From the NCBI GenBank assembly GCA_005889075.1, contig VBDQ01000023.1, positions 1 through 50,854 of the forward strand: a DNA stretch of 50,854 nucleotides. Reading direction: 5' to 3'. Positions 31,215 through 38,646 of this stretch are shown here, one piece after another; position 1 is the stretch's first letter; each line of letters opens with the position of its first letter. Source of the DNA: Chloroflexota bacterium (GTDB lineage Bacteria > Chloroflexota > Limnocylindria > P2-11E). The translations under genes were made by a program, and so were the position numbers. The notes beneath the pieces were generated by a model. The model ran no database searches, was not told the DNA's origin, and saw only the letters and a program-made list of their open reading frames with translations.

Positions 31215-33368
31215 CTACCGGCTCGGGATCACCCAGTCCTTCGGGAGGATGTGGATCCAGGTCTGTCCCGGCTCGAGCCGCACGAGCTCGCCGGCCGCGT
31301 TGCGGAGCTGGAACTGGTCGAAGAGGTCCGGGCGCGACCACGTGACGTCCTCGCGCCGGCCGTCGCGGAACACCACGCCAGTGCCGGTGCCCGTGGGGTC
31401 GGTGAAGAGCTTCGGGTTGCCCGCCGGGTCGAAGCCGTACGCGTCGGTGAAGTGGACCTCGGTGTCGATCACGATGATGTTCCGCGCGGCGATCGCCTGG
31501 CCGTTCGCGCCGTCCACCTCGCGGGCGCCGTCGTCGAACCGGGCGTAGGTCCGCGACCCGGCGTCGTACTGGTAGCGCACCGCGAACCCTCCGCGGTAGG
31601 GGATGTCGATCGTCGTCGCGGGCACGCTTGTGCCGAATCCGCCGGCCATGTCATCGGTGTTGGAGGGCGGCACGAAGTCCCACGCGGCGACGTCGACGGG
31701 ATCGTTCCCGCCCGGCGCGGATGCGAGCGCGGCCTTCAGCGCCGCGTAGCTGGTGAAGTAGTTGTACGGCGCCTCGCGGAACCCGACACGGTAGCCCCAG
31801 CCGTAGCTCGGCGAGAGGTCCACGTAGCGGTGCGCGACGGCGTCGTCGTAATGCAACCGCATGAGCTCCTCGGGGCCGCCGCCCGAATAGACGAATGCCG
31901 CGCCGAGGCTTGGCACGATCGGCGTGTCGGTGATGCGCGCGCTCCGCACCGAGCCGATCACATCGGGCTTTTGCGATTGAAACACCGCGGCCAGCCGTGT
32001 CGTGAGGCCTTCGACGAGCCACTCGTAGACCTCATCGGCCTTGCTGATCCCGTAGTGCGGCCGCGCGTGCGGGTTGTTGTCGATCTTCACGTAGAGCGGA
32101 CGCTCGTTCGCGGACCCGCCCGCGAGCGGCAGGCCGGTCAATGGCCAACGGGCGCAGACCGTTTGCTCGCCCGTTGAGATGACCTGGAACGCGCTCCCCG
32201 AGTTGTGGAGGACGCTCATGCGCACCTGCGTCATGTCGCCCGGCGCGACCGCGTCAGCGTCAGGCTTCTTGTCGCCGTCCCAGTCGCCGACCAATAGCGC
32301 CGACCCGCCCGCGCAGACGGAGGACGCCGGCAGCGCCGCCCAACCGGCCCAGCCGTTCGCGGGCTTGAAGCCGTTTGCCCCCTCAAAGACCTGGACTCTT
32401 GCGCTCCCATCCCCGTCGCCATAGAGCGCCACGAGATCGTCGCGACCATCCCCGGTGACGTCGGCGGCGGAGACCGAAGCGCGGCTTAGGTCGTACTCGC
32501 CTTCATTTGTCTCGTAGATGTTGCTTTGGAGGACGAGGCCGGACGGCAGCGGATCGAACACGCCGATCCGGACCTTCGCGTTCGGGTACTGATAAAGGAC
32601 GGCAATCTGCTGCGGCCCACTCGTTCGCGTGAACCGGCCGACGGCGAAGCGCGCTCGTGGGGCGTCGAACTGTCCAACACCCGAGTCGTAGACGCCCTGG
32701 CTACCGCCGTAGGCGAATGCCGACCCCGCCGAGTCGAACGAGTGCAGCTTCAGCTCGCCGTTGTCGTACTGATACGCGAGGAGGAGCTGGTCGCGATCGG
32801 TCGAGCCGAAAGCGCCGGCGAGCACCGCATGCACGCGGTCCCATGCGTACGCGTCGCTCTGCCACCACGCCTCGGGAGGTGTGAAAGCCGAGCCGGTCGA
32901 GCGGAACACCAGCAGCCGCGAGGCCGTCGCACCGTCCTTGTAGAGAGCGACGAGGTCATCTTTGCCGTCGCCGTTCGCGTCGGCCACCGCGAACTTCGCG
33001 CGGCTTATGGCGAAGAAGGCGGGCGACGACGCGAACCAGGTGGACTCGGCGAACGTCTCCCCGTCCGCGTTCGCATCGCGGACATTGATCCGGAGCGTCA
33101 AATCCTTGTTCGGGTCCTGGAGAAGCGCGATCTGCGACTTGCCATTGCCGCGGAAATCTCCGCTCGCCGCGACTGTCGCGCCGCCCACCGCGCTCACCGA
33201 GCGCAGCGGCGATGGCTTGACCGCCGCAAGAGGACTTGCGCTCGACGGAGCCGTTTCCGATGGGGACCCGATCGCACCACCACCGTTCGGTCCCGGCATG
33301 CCCCGGCACCCGGCAATCACGGTGGAAAGCACGAGAAGACCAGCGAGGACCGGCCGACGACGGTTCAC
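31215..33368 (-). CDS. Lipoprotein with VCBS-type repeats fused to a DUF3048 domain
   Basis: About 717 residues. The lipobox VIAGC is 17-21 residues from the GTG at 33368 (a GGAG lies just before it; a TTG at 33383 is the alternative). Residues to about 400 hold repeated FG-GAP/VCBS-like units such as GDFRGNGKSQIALLQD, DANGDGKDDLVALY, DVTGDGRDDLVALYGDG and DWDGDKKPDADAV, which bind calcium in propellers. The second part (from about KIDNNPHARPHYGISKADEVYEWLVEG) is DUF3048, a family represented by YerB lipoproteins and of uncertain function. The fusion is unusual. It converges with the GNAT gene, with seven bases between stops. Confidence 0.8.
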   Translation of the reverse strand: MNRRRPVLAGLLVLSTVIAGCRGMPGPNGGGAIGSPSETAPSSASPLAAVKPSPLRSVSAVGGATVAASGDFRGNGKSQIALLQDPNKDLTLRINVRDANADGETFAESTWFASSPAFFAISRAKFAVADANGDGKDDLVALYKDGATASRLLVFRSTGSAFTPPEAWWQSDAYAWDRVHAVLAGAFGSTDRDQLLLAYQYDNGELKLHSFDSAGSAFAYGGSQGVYDSGVGQFDAPRARFAVGRFTRTSGPQQIAVLYQYPNAKVRIGVFDPLPSGLVLQSNIYETNEGEYDLSRASVSAADVTGDGRDDLVALYGDGDGSARVQVFEGANGFKPANGWAGWAALPASSVCAGGSALLVGDWDGDKKPDADAVAPGDMTQVRMSVLHNSGSAFQVISTGEQTVCARWPLTGLPLAGGSANERPLYVKIDNNPHARPHYGISKADEVYEWLVEGLTTRLAAVFQSQKPDVIGSVRSARITDTPIVPSLGAAFVYSGGGPEELMRLHYDDAVAHRYVDLSPSYGWGYRVGFREAPYNYFTSYAALKAALASAPGGNDPVDVAAWDFVPPSNTDDMAGGFGTSVPATTIDIPYRGGFAVRYQYDAGSRTYARFDDGAREVDGANGQAIAARNIIVIDTEVHFTDAYGFDPAGNPKLFTDPTGTGTGVVFRDGRREDVTWSRPDLFDQFQLRNAAGELVRLEPGQTWIHILPKDWVIPSR

Positions 33369-33475
33369 TTGCTCCGACAACAATCGGGCATGAGGCAGGG
33401 TCCGTGCCAGCGGTGGAGCGGGTGGTCGCCAAGGTCGCCGACGTCCGAGAGCCCATGCGCTCGGTCGGAAGAGCG

Positions 33476-34093
33476 CTAGACGGTCGGGCGCCCGCCTTCA
33501 GAGGATCCCGCGGCGCGGTGGGCGGCGAAGCGCTGCTCGGCCTGCTGCTGTGCCTCCGCGAGCCACCGGGCGAGCCGCTCTTCGTGCTCGGCAAGACGTA
33601 GCGCCAGCTGCTCTTCGAACGCCTTGAGCTCCCCCATGAGCCGGTCGTGGAAGTGGTCCTGCTCGGTGGCGAGCTCGGTCTCGACCCGGGTCCGCTCGGA
33701 CGCCTCCCAGGCGCGCATCCGGGCGAGCTCTTCCTCGCGGTGCTCGTCGAGCTGGGCGAGCAGGAGGTCCAGTCCCACCGAAAGTCGCTTTTGCTGATCG
33801 CTGATCCACTGGCCGACGCGACCGCCGCTCTGGTCGATCGCGTTGTCGAGCTCGGTCCTGCGCGCGGTCCGCGGGGCCTCATCCGCAAGTGCGTTCAGCT
33901 TCTGGGTGGTCTCGACGGCCGGAACGGGGACGCTCTGCGGCTCCCCTGCTTCGGTTTGCGGACGCCCGACGTCGGGCGCGGGCGCGAACAGATCGTCGGC
34001 GCCTGGTTCGACGTGCCGCTGCCACAGGTCATCGGCGTGTGGCCCCAGCCGCGAGCGAAGCGGCCTCGGCTCGGAATCCGGTCCGTAGTTCAC
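33476..34093 (-). CDS. Coiled-coil protein of unknown function
   Basis: A 205-residue soluble protein. The N-terminal 75 residues are low-complexity, rich in Pro, Ala and Glu, and the rest is a long charged coiled coil (about 80-190, e.g. LDLLLAQLDEHREEELARMRAWEASER and LMGELKAFEEQLALRLAEHEERLARWLAE). No signal peptide or membrane helix. The shape suggests a structural or cell-envelope/division-associated scaffold, but this is a guess from composition. It is on the same strand as the DUF3048 lipoprotein, 107 bases upstream. Confidence 0.6.
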   Translation of the reverse strand: MNYGPDSEPRPLRSRLGPHADDLWQRHVEPGADDLFAPAPDVGRPQTEAGEPQSVPVPAVETTQKLNALADEAPRTARRTELDNAIDQSGGRVGQWISDQQKRLSVGLDLLLAQLDEHREEELARMRAWEASERTRVETELATEQDHFHDRLMGELKAFEEQLALRLAEHEERLARWLAEAQQQAEQRFAAHRAAGSSEGGRPTV

Positions 34094-34150
34094 GTGCGCG
34101 CCTCCCGTCCTTCTCCCCTCAGGTTGTACGCCGCCCGGCGCCCCGGCTTA

Positions 34151-34166
34151 TCCCTCGTCGGAGGGA
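34151..34166. terminator. Hairpin between small membrane and coiled-coil genes
   Basis: TCCCTC and GAGGGA form a perfect 6-bp stem with a four-base loop, 43 bases after the stop of the small membrane gene on the minus strand. No T-run. The other bases of this 115-base gap are GC-rich and featureless. Confidence 0.3.
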
Positions 34167-34208
34167 GATCGGCGGGGGCGAGCTGCGGGCGGCGGGGCCT
34201 GGGTCGGG

Positions 34209-34448
34209 TCAGCGACGCGTCAGGGCCCGCACATTGAGCGTGGCCAGGAAGGCGAACACCGCCGCGGCGGCCATGCCGACCATAAGCACGGTGCTTCCGG
34301 TCAAGAGCCAGTCGCCGGCGCCGTCCGCTCCGAGGATCCGCGCGGCGACGCCTGCGGTGGCGATCGCTGTCGAGAAGTACGCCAGCGCGAGAGCGAAGAT
34401 CGTGAAGCCGATGAACGCGAACGCTTTGGGCCAGCTCGGGTTTTTCAT
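34209..34448 (-). CDS. Small two-helix membrane protein
   Basis: A 79-residue protein from ATG 34448 beginning MKNPSWPKAFAFIGF. Two membrane helices, AFIGFTIFALALAYFSTAIATAG and LTGSTVLMVGMAAAAVFAFLATL, are joined by a short acidic loop (GADGAGD). No family recognised. An earlier ATG (34478) would add ten residues, including a Cys. The ribosome-binding site is poor (CTCCCCT before the start). Confidence 0.5.
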   Translation of the reverse strand: MKNPSWPKAFAFIGFTIFALALAYFSTAIATAGVAARILGADGAGDWLLTGSTVLMVGMAAAAVFAFLATLNVRALTRR

Positions 34449-34782
34449 AGGGGAGCATTCAATTTCGGCTTCGAGCATGGGTCAATCACACGGAGGTACC
34501 AGTGACCGATAGCGACGCAATCGATCCTTTGTGCAAGCGCGTTTTGCCGCGGTGTCCGTTTAGATCTTGAATCAACATCGCATATCAGGTCCTGGGCTCA
34601 TGCGATCTCGTGTACGTCGCCGGTTGGATCTCGAACACTCGTCACGAGTACGGTGCGCGACCTCACCTCGGGCTCGGGACTCGTCTTCGAGGACCGCGGA
34701 ACCCACCATCTGAAAGGCGTCCCTCGCGATTGGCAGCTTTTCGCGGCGGGTTGATCGTCGAGGGCATCACTACTATCGCCGC
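34449..34782. other. Gene-poor stretch holding a cyclase remnant
   Basis: In this 334-base stretch between the small membrane protein and the DMT exporter the only interpretable content is the adenylate-cyclase-type remnant at 34574-34754. Bases 34449-34573 are slightly AT-richer, with no open frame or hairpin I can support. Confidence 0.5.
34574..34754 (+). pseudogene. Remnant of an alpha/beta-hydrolase plus class III nucleotidyl cyclase fusion
   Basis: Two fragments meet in about 180 bases. From 34574 one frame reads NIAYQVLGSCDLVYVAGWISN, the hallmark start of the hydrolase domain of hydrolase-cyclase fusions. From about 34635 another frame reads TLVTSTVRDLTSGSGLVFED followed by RGTHHLKGVPRDWQLF and a TGA at 34752-34754, the hallmark end of class III adenylate/guanylate cyclases. 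All of the middle, probably well over 1 kb, is missing, and the pieces are in different frames. A stop also precedes the first piece. Confidence 0.65.
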
Positions 34783-35700
34783 GTGTCACGGCGGCTCGTC
34801 GTCATCGCGTACTCGATCGCCGCTCTAGCCCTTGCCGCACAGTGGACGGCCGCAAAGATCGCGCTGGCCGCGATCCCGCCGTTCGAGCTCTCGACCCTGC
34901 GTTTTGCGATCGCGTCCGTTCTCCTTGTTGTCGTCGCTGTCGTTACGCGGACGCGCCTTCCCATTCGCCGCTGGCGACCGGTGATGGCTGCCGCGGTCTT
35001 CGGAGTCGTCGGGTTCAATGCCCTCGCATTCCTCGGTCTGCGCCTGACGCCCGCATCGGACAGCGCTTTGATCGTGCCGACGACGATCCCGGTTGCGACA
35101 GCGCTTCTCGCGACCCTCATTCATGAACGACTCACGTCACGAAGGACGCTCGGATTGTGCGTCGCCAGCGTCGGCGCCGCGATCGTCATCGTGGGCGGCC
35201 AACCGCTCGGTGGGGATATCTCGACCGCGCGGCTGCTCGGGGATCTCCTCGAGATCGGAAGCGCCTTCGCCTGGGCCGCGTGCCTGACGATCAGCACGCT
35301 CGTGGTCCGGACCGAAAGCGTTCTGGGATTCGTGACGATGTCGTCGCTCGTAGGCACGGCGCTGCTCGTCCCGCTCGGATTCCTCGAGAACGGCTACGCC
35401 GACATCGCGACGATGGGCGATCGATCGTGGTTTGCAGTGGCGGTCCTCGGCGTCCTGTCCACGTTCGTGGCGTTCCTGATCTTCTTCTGGGCGGTCAGCC
35501 GCTTTGGACCCTCACGCGGAGCGCTGATCAGCTACCTCGCCCCAGTGGCTGGGCTCCTGTTCGCGTTCATCGTCCTCGGCGATCAGCCGGCGCCGGTTCA
35601 GCTGGCTGGTGCGGTCATCATCCTGACAGGTGTACGGGTCCTCGCGGTGGCGCCGCGAGCGACGGCGGTCAGAGTTCCGGGCCCGATACTTCCGGCGTAA
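34783..35700 (+). CDS. DMT-superfamily (EamA) transporter
   Basis: A 305-residue protein with ten membrane helices in two EamA repeats (about 5-135 and 150-290). Typical segments are PPFELSTLRFAIASVLLVVVAVV, TPASDSALIVPTTIPVATALLA, and SRFGPSRGALISYLAPVAGLLFAFIVLGD. The family exports amino acids or other small metabolites. Start GTG 34783. It follows the cyclase remnant by 28 bases and precedes the VOC protein by two, with which it is probably cotranscribed. Substrate unknown. Confidence 0.9.
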   Translation: MSRRLVVIAYSIAALALAAQWTAAKIALAAIPPFELSTLRFAIASVLLVVVAVVTRTRLPIRRWRPVMAAAVFGVVGFNALAFLGLRLTPASDSALIVPTTIPVATALLATLIHERLTSRRTLGLCVASVGAAIVIVGGQPLGGDISTARLLGDLLEIGSAFAWAACLTISTLVVRTESVLGFVTMSSLVGTALLVPLGFLENGYADIATMGDRSWFAVAVLGVLSTFVAFLIFFWAVSRFGPSRGALISYLAPVAGLLFAFIVLGDQPAPVQLAGAVIILTGVRVLAVAPRATAVRVPGPILPA

Positions 35701-35702
35701 GG

Positions 35703-36098
35703 GTGGCAACGCGCGAGGTGACTACGGGGATTGGGCGTCTCGGTTGGATACAGATCGACACTCCCGACCCAGAGCGACTCGCGGCGTTTTGGACTGTCGT
35801 CCTAGGAGTCGAAATCGAGGGCAGGCTGGGTAGTCCACCGCAGTTCGTGAATCTCCACAAGCAGTACCCAGACGCGCCGTATGTCTCCTTCCAGCGTGTA
35901 CCCGAACCAAAGGTAGTGAAGAATCGCGTGCACATGGACATCGTCGTCGACGATGTCGAGCTGGCCACATCGCGGATCGTGGAGCTAGGCGGACGACGGC
36001 GTCGGCCAGATGCGGACTTCAACGAATACGGCTACTGCTGGCGGACGATGGCCGATCCTGAGGGGAACGAGTTCTGCCTGATCTACAAGTGCAAGTGA
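35703..36098 (+). CDS. VOC (glyoxalase/dioxygenase-like) protein
   Basis: A 131-residue protein of the vicinal oxygen chelate fold: paired beta-alpha-beta-beta-beta modules with RLGWIQIDTPDPERLAAFWTVVLG at the start, KNRVHMDIVVDDVE in the middle and MADPEGNEFCLIYK at the end. His and Glu at these module positions (H in RVHMDI, E in GNEF) fit the metal-binding pattern of the family. GTG 35703 is the chosen start; no clear ribosome-binding site is seen, consistent with coupling to the DMT gene. Reaction unknown; bleomycin-resistance-like binding proteins are also in this family. Confidence 0.85.
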   Translation: MATREVTTGIGRLGWIQIDTPDPERLAAFWTVVLGVEIEGRLGSPPQFVNLHKQYPDAPYVSFQRVPEPKVVKNRVHMDIVVDDVELATSRIVELGGRRRRPDADFNEYGYCWRTMADPEGNEFCLIYKCK

Positions 36099-36121
36099 GC
36101 TTTCACTGACCGCGAGGTAGC

Positions 36122-36140
36122 GACGCCAAGTTACGGCGTC
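36122..36140. terminator. Hairpin between convergent VOC and ureohydrolase-like genes
   Basis: GACGCC (36122-36127) and GGCGTC (36135-36140) are perfect arms with a seven-base loop, lying in the 40-base gap between convergent genes and touching the stop of the minus-strand gene at 36139. It is placed to end transcripts from both sides, though no T-run follows. Confidence 0.4.
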
Positions 36141-36993
36141 ACCGAACCGAACTCCCGTCGCGGCAATTCAGCGCGATGAGCGTGAGAAATTCATGGAGCA
36201 GGGTGCCGGCGAGCAGCGACGTGACCTCGCCGTGGTCGTACTGAGGCTGGACCTCGACGAGATCGAAACCGACGAAGACCGGGCCCTCGCCGATCCGCGT
36301 GAGCACCTCAGGCAGCACAGCGTCGACACCGCGCTCCAGCAGCGTCTCGGTCGGGATCAAGTGAAGGCCGAGCGCGCGCGCACCGTCCCGATCTTCGGAG
36401 CCGTACAGCGAACCCCTGATGCCCAGCTGCACCGCCCTCGAGGTCTCGATCAGACCCTCCTCGATCGCGCGGCGGCACCAGGTGCCGTGGGTGTAGCGCT
36501 CGCCCCAGTAGTTGTCCCAGGTATCGGTGTGGGAATCGAAATCGACCAGGCCGACCGGCCCGTGGCGCTTGGCGATCGCCCGCAGCTCAGCCAGCGTGAT
36601 CGAATGGTCTCCTCCGATGGCGAGCGGAACGACCTCGGCAGCGAGGATCGGGCCGAGCCCTTTGTCGATCACTTCGTAAGAGGCCTCCACGTTCCCGGGG
36701 ATCACGGCGAGATCGCCCGCGTCGACGGCGGACACGTGTTCGAAGATCTCGACGTCTTGCTCGACGTTGTACGGCCGCAGCAATCGAGACGCCTCGCGGA
36801 TGGCCGCCGGCGCGAATCGACCGCCGATCCGATAGGTGACCGCCGTATCGAACGGGATGCCGAGGAACGCCGCGTCCACGCTATCCATGTCGGTGACGTT
36901 GGGAAGGCGCATGAATGTCCCGATGCCGGTGAACCTCGGAGCCCGCATCGCGTCGACCGGCCGGTAGCGCGTCGGGCGACGGATCTCAGGCAC
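36139..36993 (-). CDS. Agmatinase/arginase-family protein lacking the third metal motif
   Basis: A 284-residue member of the ureohydrolase family. The first metal motif GGDHS (127-131, H130) and second DSHTD (153-157) are intact, and the closing family segment VGFDLVEVQPQYDHGEVTSLL is present. However, the segment normally containing S/T-x-D-x-D-x-x-D-P and the substrate loop G-T-G-T-P-E-x-G-G is absent: the sequence goes from IGEGPVF straight to VGFDLVEV, an in-frame loss of about 30 residues. It would lack two metal-binding aspartates, so activity as agmatinase or guanidine hydrolase is unlikely. It is the last gene of the taurine/nitrate-type importer, overlapping the ATPase gene by eight bases. 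Confidence 0.8.
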   Translation of the reverse strand: MPEIRRPTRYRPVDAMRAPRFTGIGTFMRLPNVTDMDSVDAAFLGIPFDTAVTYRIGGRFAPAAIREASRLLRPYNVEQDVEIFEHVSAVDAGDLAVIPGNVEASYEVIDKGLGPILAAEVVPLAIGGDHSITLAELRAIAKRHGPVGLVDFDSHTDTWDNYWGERYTHGTWCRRAIEEGLIETSRAVQLGIRGSLYGSEDRDGARALGLHLIPTETLLERGVDAVLPEVLTRIGEGPVFVGFDLVEVQPQYDHGEVTSLLAGTLLHEFLTLIALNCRDGSSVR

Positions 36994-37777
36994 CGATCAG
37001 CTCGGACTCCACGGCCTTGAGGCTCTCTTCGTGGATGATCCCCACGACCTGGTTGCGCAGCTGCGCGAATCGCTGGCCGGTCAGCGTGTCGAACGTCCGC
37101 GGCCGCGGGATGTCGACCTTGAGCGTTGTCCGGATCCGACCCGGCCGGCTCGTCATGACATAGATGACGTCGCCGAGGAAGATCGCCTCCTCGATGTCGT
37201 GCGTGACGAAGACCACCGTCTTGCGGTAGCGCTGCCAAATGTCCGTGAGCAGCTCCTGCATGATCTGGCGGGTCTGCGCGTCCAGCGCGCCGAACGGCTC
37301 GTCCATCAGCAGCACCTCAGGGTCGCTCGCCAGCGCGCGCGCGATGGCGACACGCTGCTTCATCCCTCCCGAGAGCGCTTTCGGATAGGCGTCGGCGAAG
37401 CCATCGAGCTTCATGAGGTGGATAAGCTCGGCCGATGTTTTGCGACGATCGGCAACGGCCACCCTCTTTATCTCCGGCCCGAACTCGATGTTGCGACGCA
37501 CCGAGAGCCACGGATAGAGCGAGTAGGACTGGAACACCATTCCCCGATCGGCCCCGGGCTCGAACGTTGGCTTTCCGTTCACGAGCACTTCGCCTTCCGT
37601 GGGCGTGACGAGGCCCGCCGCGACCATCAGGAGCGTCGATTTCCCGCAGCCCGACGGGCCGACGATGCACGCGAACTGGCCGTCCGGCACCGTGACCGAG
37701 ATGCGCTCGAGGGCCCTGACCTCGCCGTGGCGCGTTGCGAAGCGCATGGCGACGTCGCGGATGGCGATCTCGCTCAC
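36986..37777 (-). CDS. Taurine/nitrate/sulfonate-type ABC transporter ATPase
   Basis: A 263-residue nucleotide-binding subunit with Walker A GPSGCGKST (40-48), signature LSGGMKQR, Walker B LLMDEPFGALD and the switch His in VTHDIEEA. Its closest types are SsuB/TauB/NrtD ATPases, which pair with permeases like the gene upstream. It overlaps that permease by ATGA (36986-37777 starts at 37777, permease ends at 37774) and is followed by the ureohydrolase relative. Together these suggest import of a nitrogenous compound, perhaps one with an amidino group, but the substrate is not defined. Confidence 0.92.
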   Translation of the reverse strand: MSEIAIRDVAMRFATRHGEVRALERISVTVPDGQFACIVGPSGCGKSTLLMVAAGLVTPTEGEVLVNGKPTFEPGADRGMVFQSYSLYPWLSVRRNIEFGPEIKRVAVADRRKTSAELIHLMKLDGFADAYPKALSGGMKQRVAIARALASDPEVLLMDEPFGALDAQTRQIMQELLTDIWQRYRKTVVFVTHDIEEAIFLGDVIYVMTSRPGRIRTTLKVDIPRPRTFDTLTGQRFAQLRNQVVGIIHEESLKAVESELIGA

Positions 37778-38637
37778 TGGTGGACCTTCTCGACGTAGGG
37801 AAACGCAACACGATGGGCGACCGCGAAGACCGCGTCGGTGATCAGTCCGAGGATGCCGATGGTGATGATCGCGGCGATGATGCGGTCAGCCCGCAGGTAG
37901 CGCTCGGCGATCAGGATGAAGCTGCCGATGCCGTGCTCCGCGGCGACCAGCTCGGCGACGATGAGGTAGGTCCACGCCCAGCCCATGGTGATGCGGAGCG
38001 CGTCGACGACCTCCGGGAACGTCGCCGGCAAGAACACCTTGTAGAAGACGGTCCAGCGAGACGCGCCCAGCGTGTAAGCGACGTTCAGCATCTCCGCCGG
38101 GACCCGATGCGCGATGTCCATCACGATGAGCACGAGCTGGAAGAACACGCCGATCCAGATGATCGTGATCTTCTCGTCTTCCCCCAGTCCTTGGAGCAGG
38201 AGCAGAAGAGGAATGAACGCGGAAGCCGGCATGTAGCGGATTGCGTTGATCGAGGGATTGAAGAAGGAGCGCACGGCCTCGAACGATCCCATCAGCAGGC
38301 CGAGCGGCACCGCCATCACCGCCGCGAGGAGAAAGCCGGCCAAGATCCGGAAGGCGCTCCACGCCACGTCGTTGTAGAAGCCGAGGTTGACCATCATGTC
38401 CCACCAGGTCGTGACCACCTGATAGGGGCTCGGCACGAAGAGCGGGTTCTGCACGAGCGCGGCGAGGCCGGACCACACACCGACGATGAAGACGAAGCTG
38501 CCCACGGCGAGCGCAAGCCGGGCCTGAGCCGGGATGGCCTGTTTCGGCGTCAGGTACGTGCGGAGGAAGCCCTGGCGCCGCCGCGGAGCGGCCGCCGACG
38601 GCACCTGAGCTGTTCGGGTCGCCCCGACCCGACTCAT
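37774..38637 (-). CDS. Taurine/nitrate/sulfonate-type ABC transporter permease
   Basis: A 287-residue permease of the SsuC/TauC type with about six helices, LALAVGSFVFIVGVWSGLAALV first, and a cytoplasmic loop AEMLNVAYTLGASRWTVFYKVFLPATFPEVVDALRI that is the classical EAA contact with the ATPase. It overlaps the ATPase gene by four bases and starts nine bases after the binding-protein gene. A perfect 8-bp hairpin begins two bases after its start codon (38614-38632). Confidence 0.92.
   Translation of the reverse strand: MSRVGATRTAQVPSAAAPRRRQGFLRTYLTPKQAIPAQARLALAVGSFVFIVGVWSGLAALVQNPLFVPSPYQVVTTWWDMMVNLGFYNDVAWSAFRILAGFLLAAVMAVPLGLLMGSFEAVRSFFNPSINAIRYMPASAFIPLLLLLQGLGEDEKITIIWIGVFFQLVLIVMDIAHRVPAEMLNVAYTLGASRWTVFYKVFLPATFPEVVDALRITMGWAWTYLIVAELVAAEHGIGSFILIAERYLRADRIIAAIITIGILGLITDAVFAVAHRVAFPYVEKVHQ
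38614..38632 (-). promoter_or_regulatory. Perfect 8-bp hairpin at the permease start
   Basis: TCGGGTCG (38614-38621) and CGACCCGA (38625-38632) are perfect arms with a three-base loop, beginning two bases after the ATG (38637-38635) in the permease message. Being within the ribosome footprint, it should reduce initiation. It encodes part of the basic N-terminus (SRVGATRT). Confidence 0.5.
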
Positions 38638-38646
38638 TGGTCCCCT

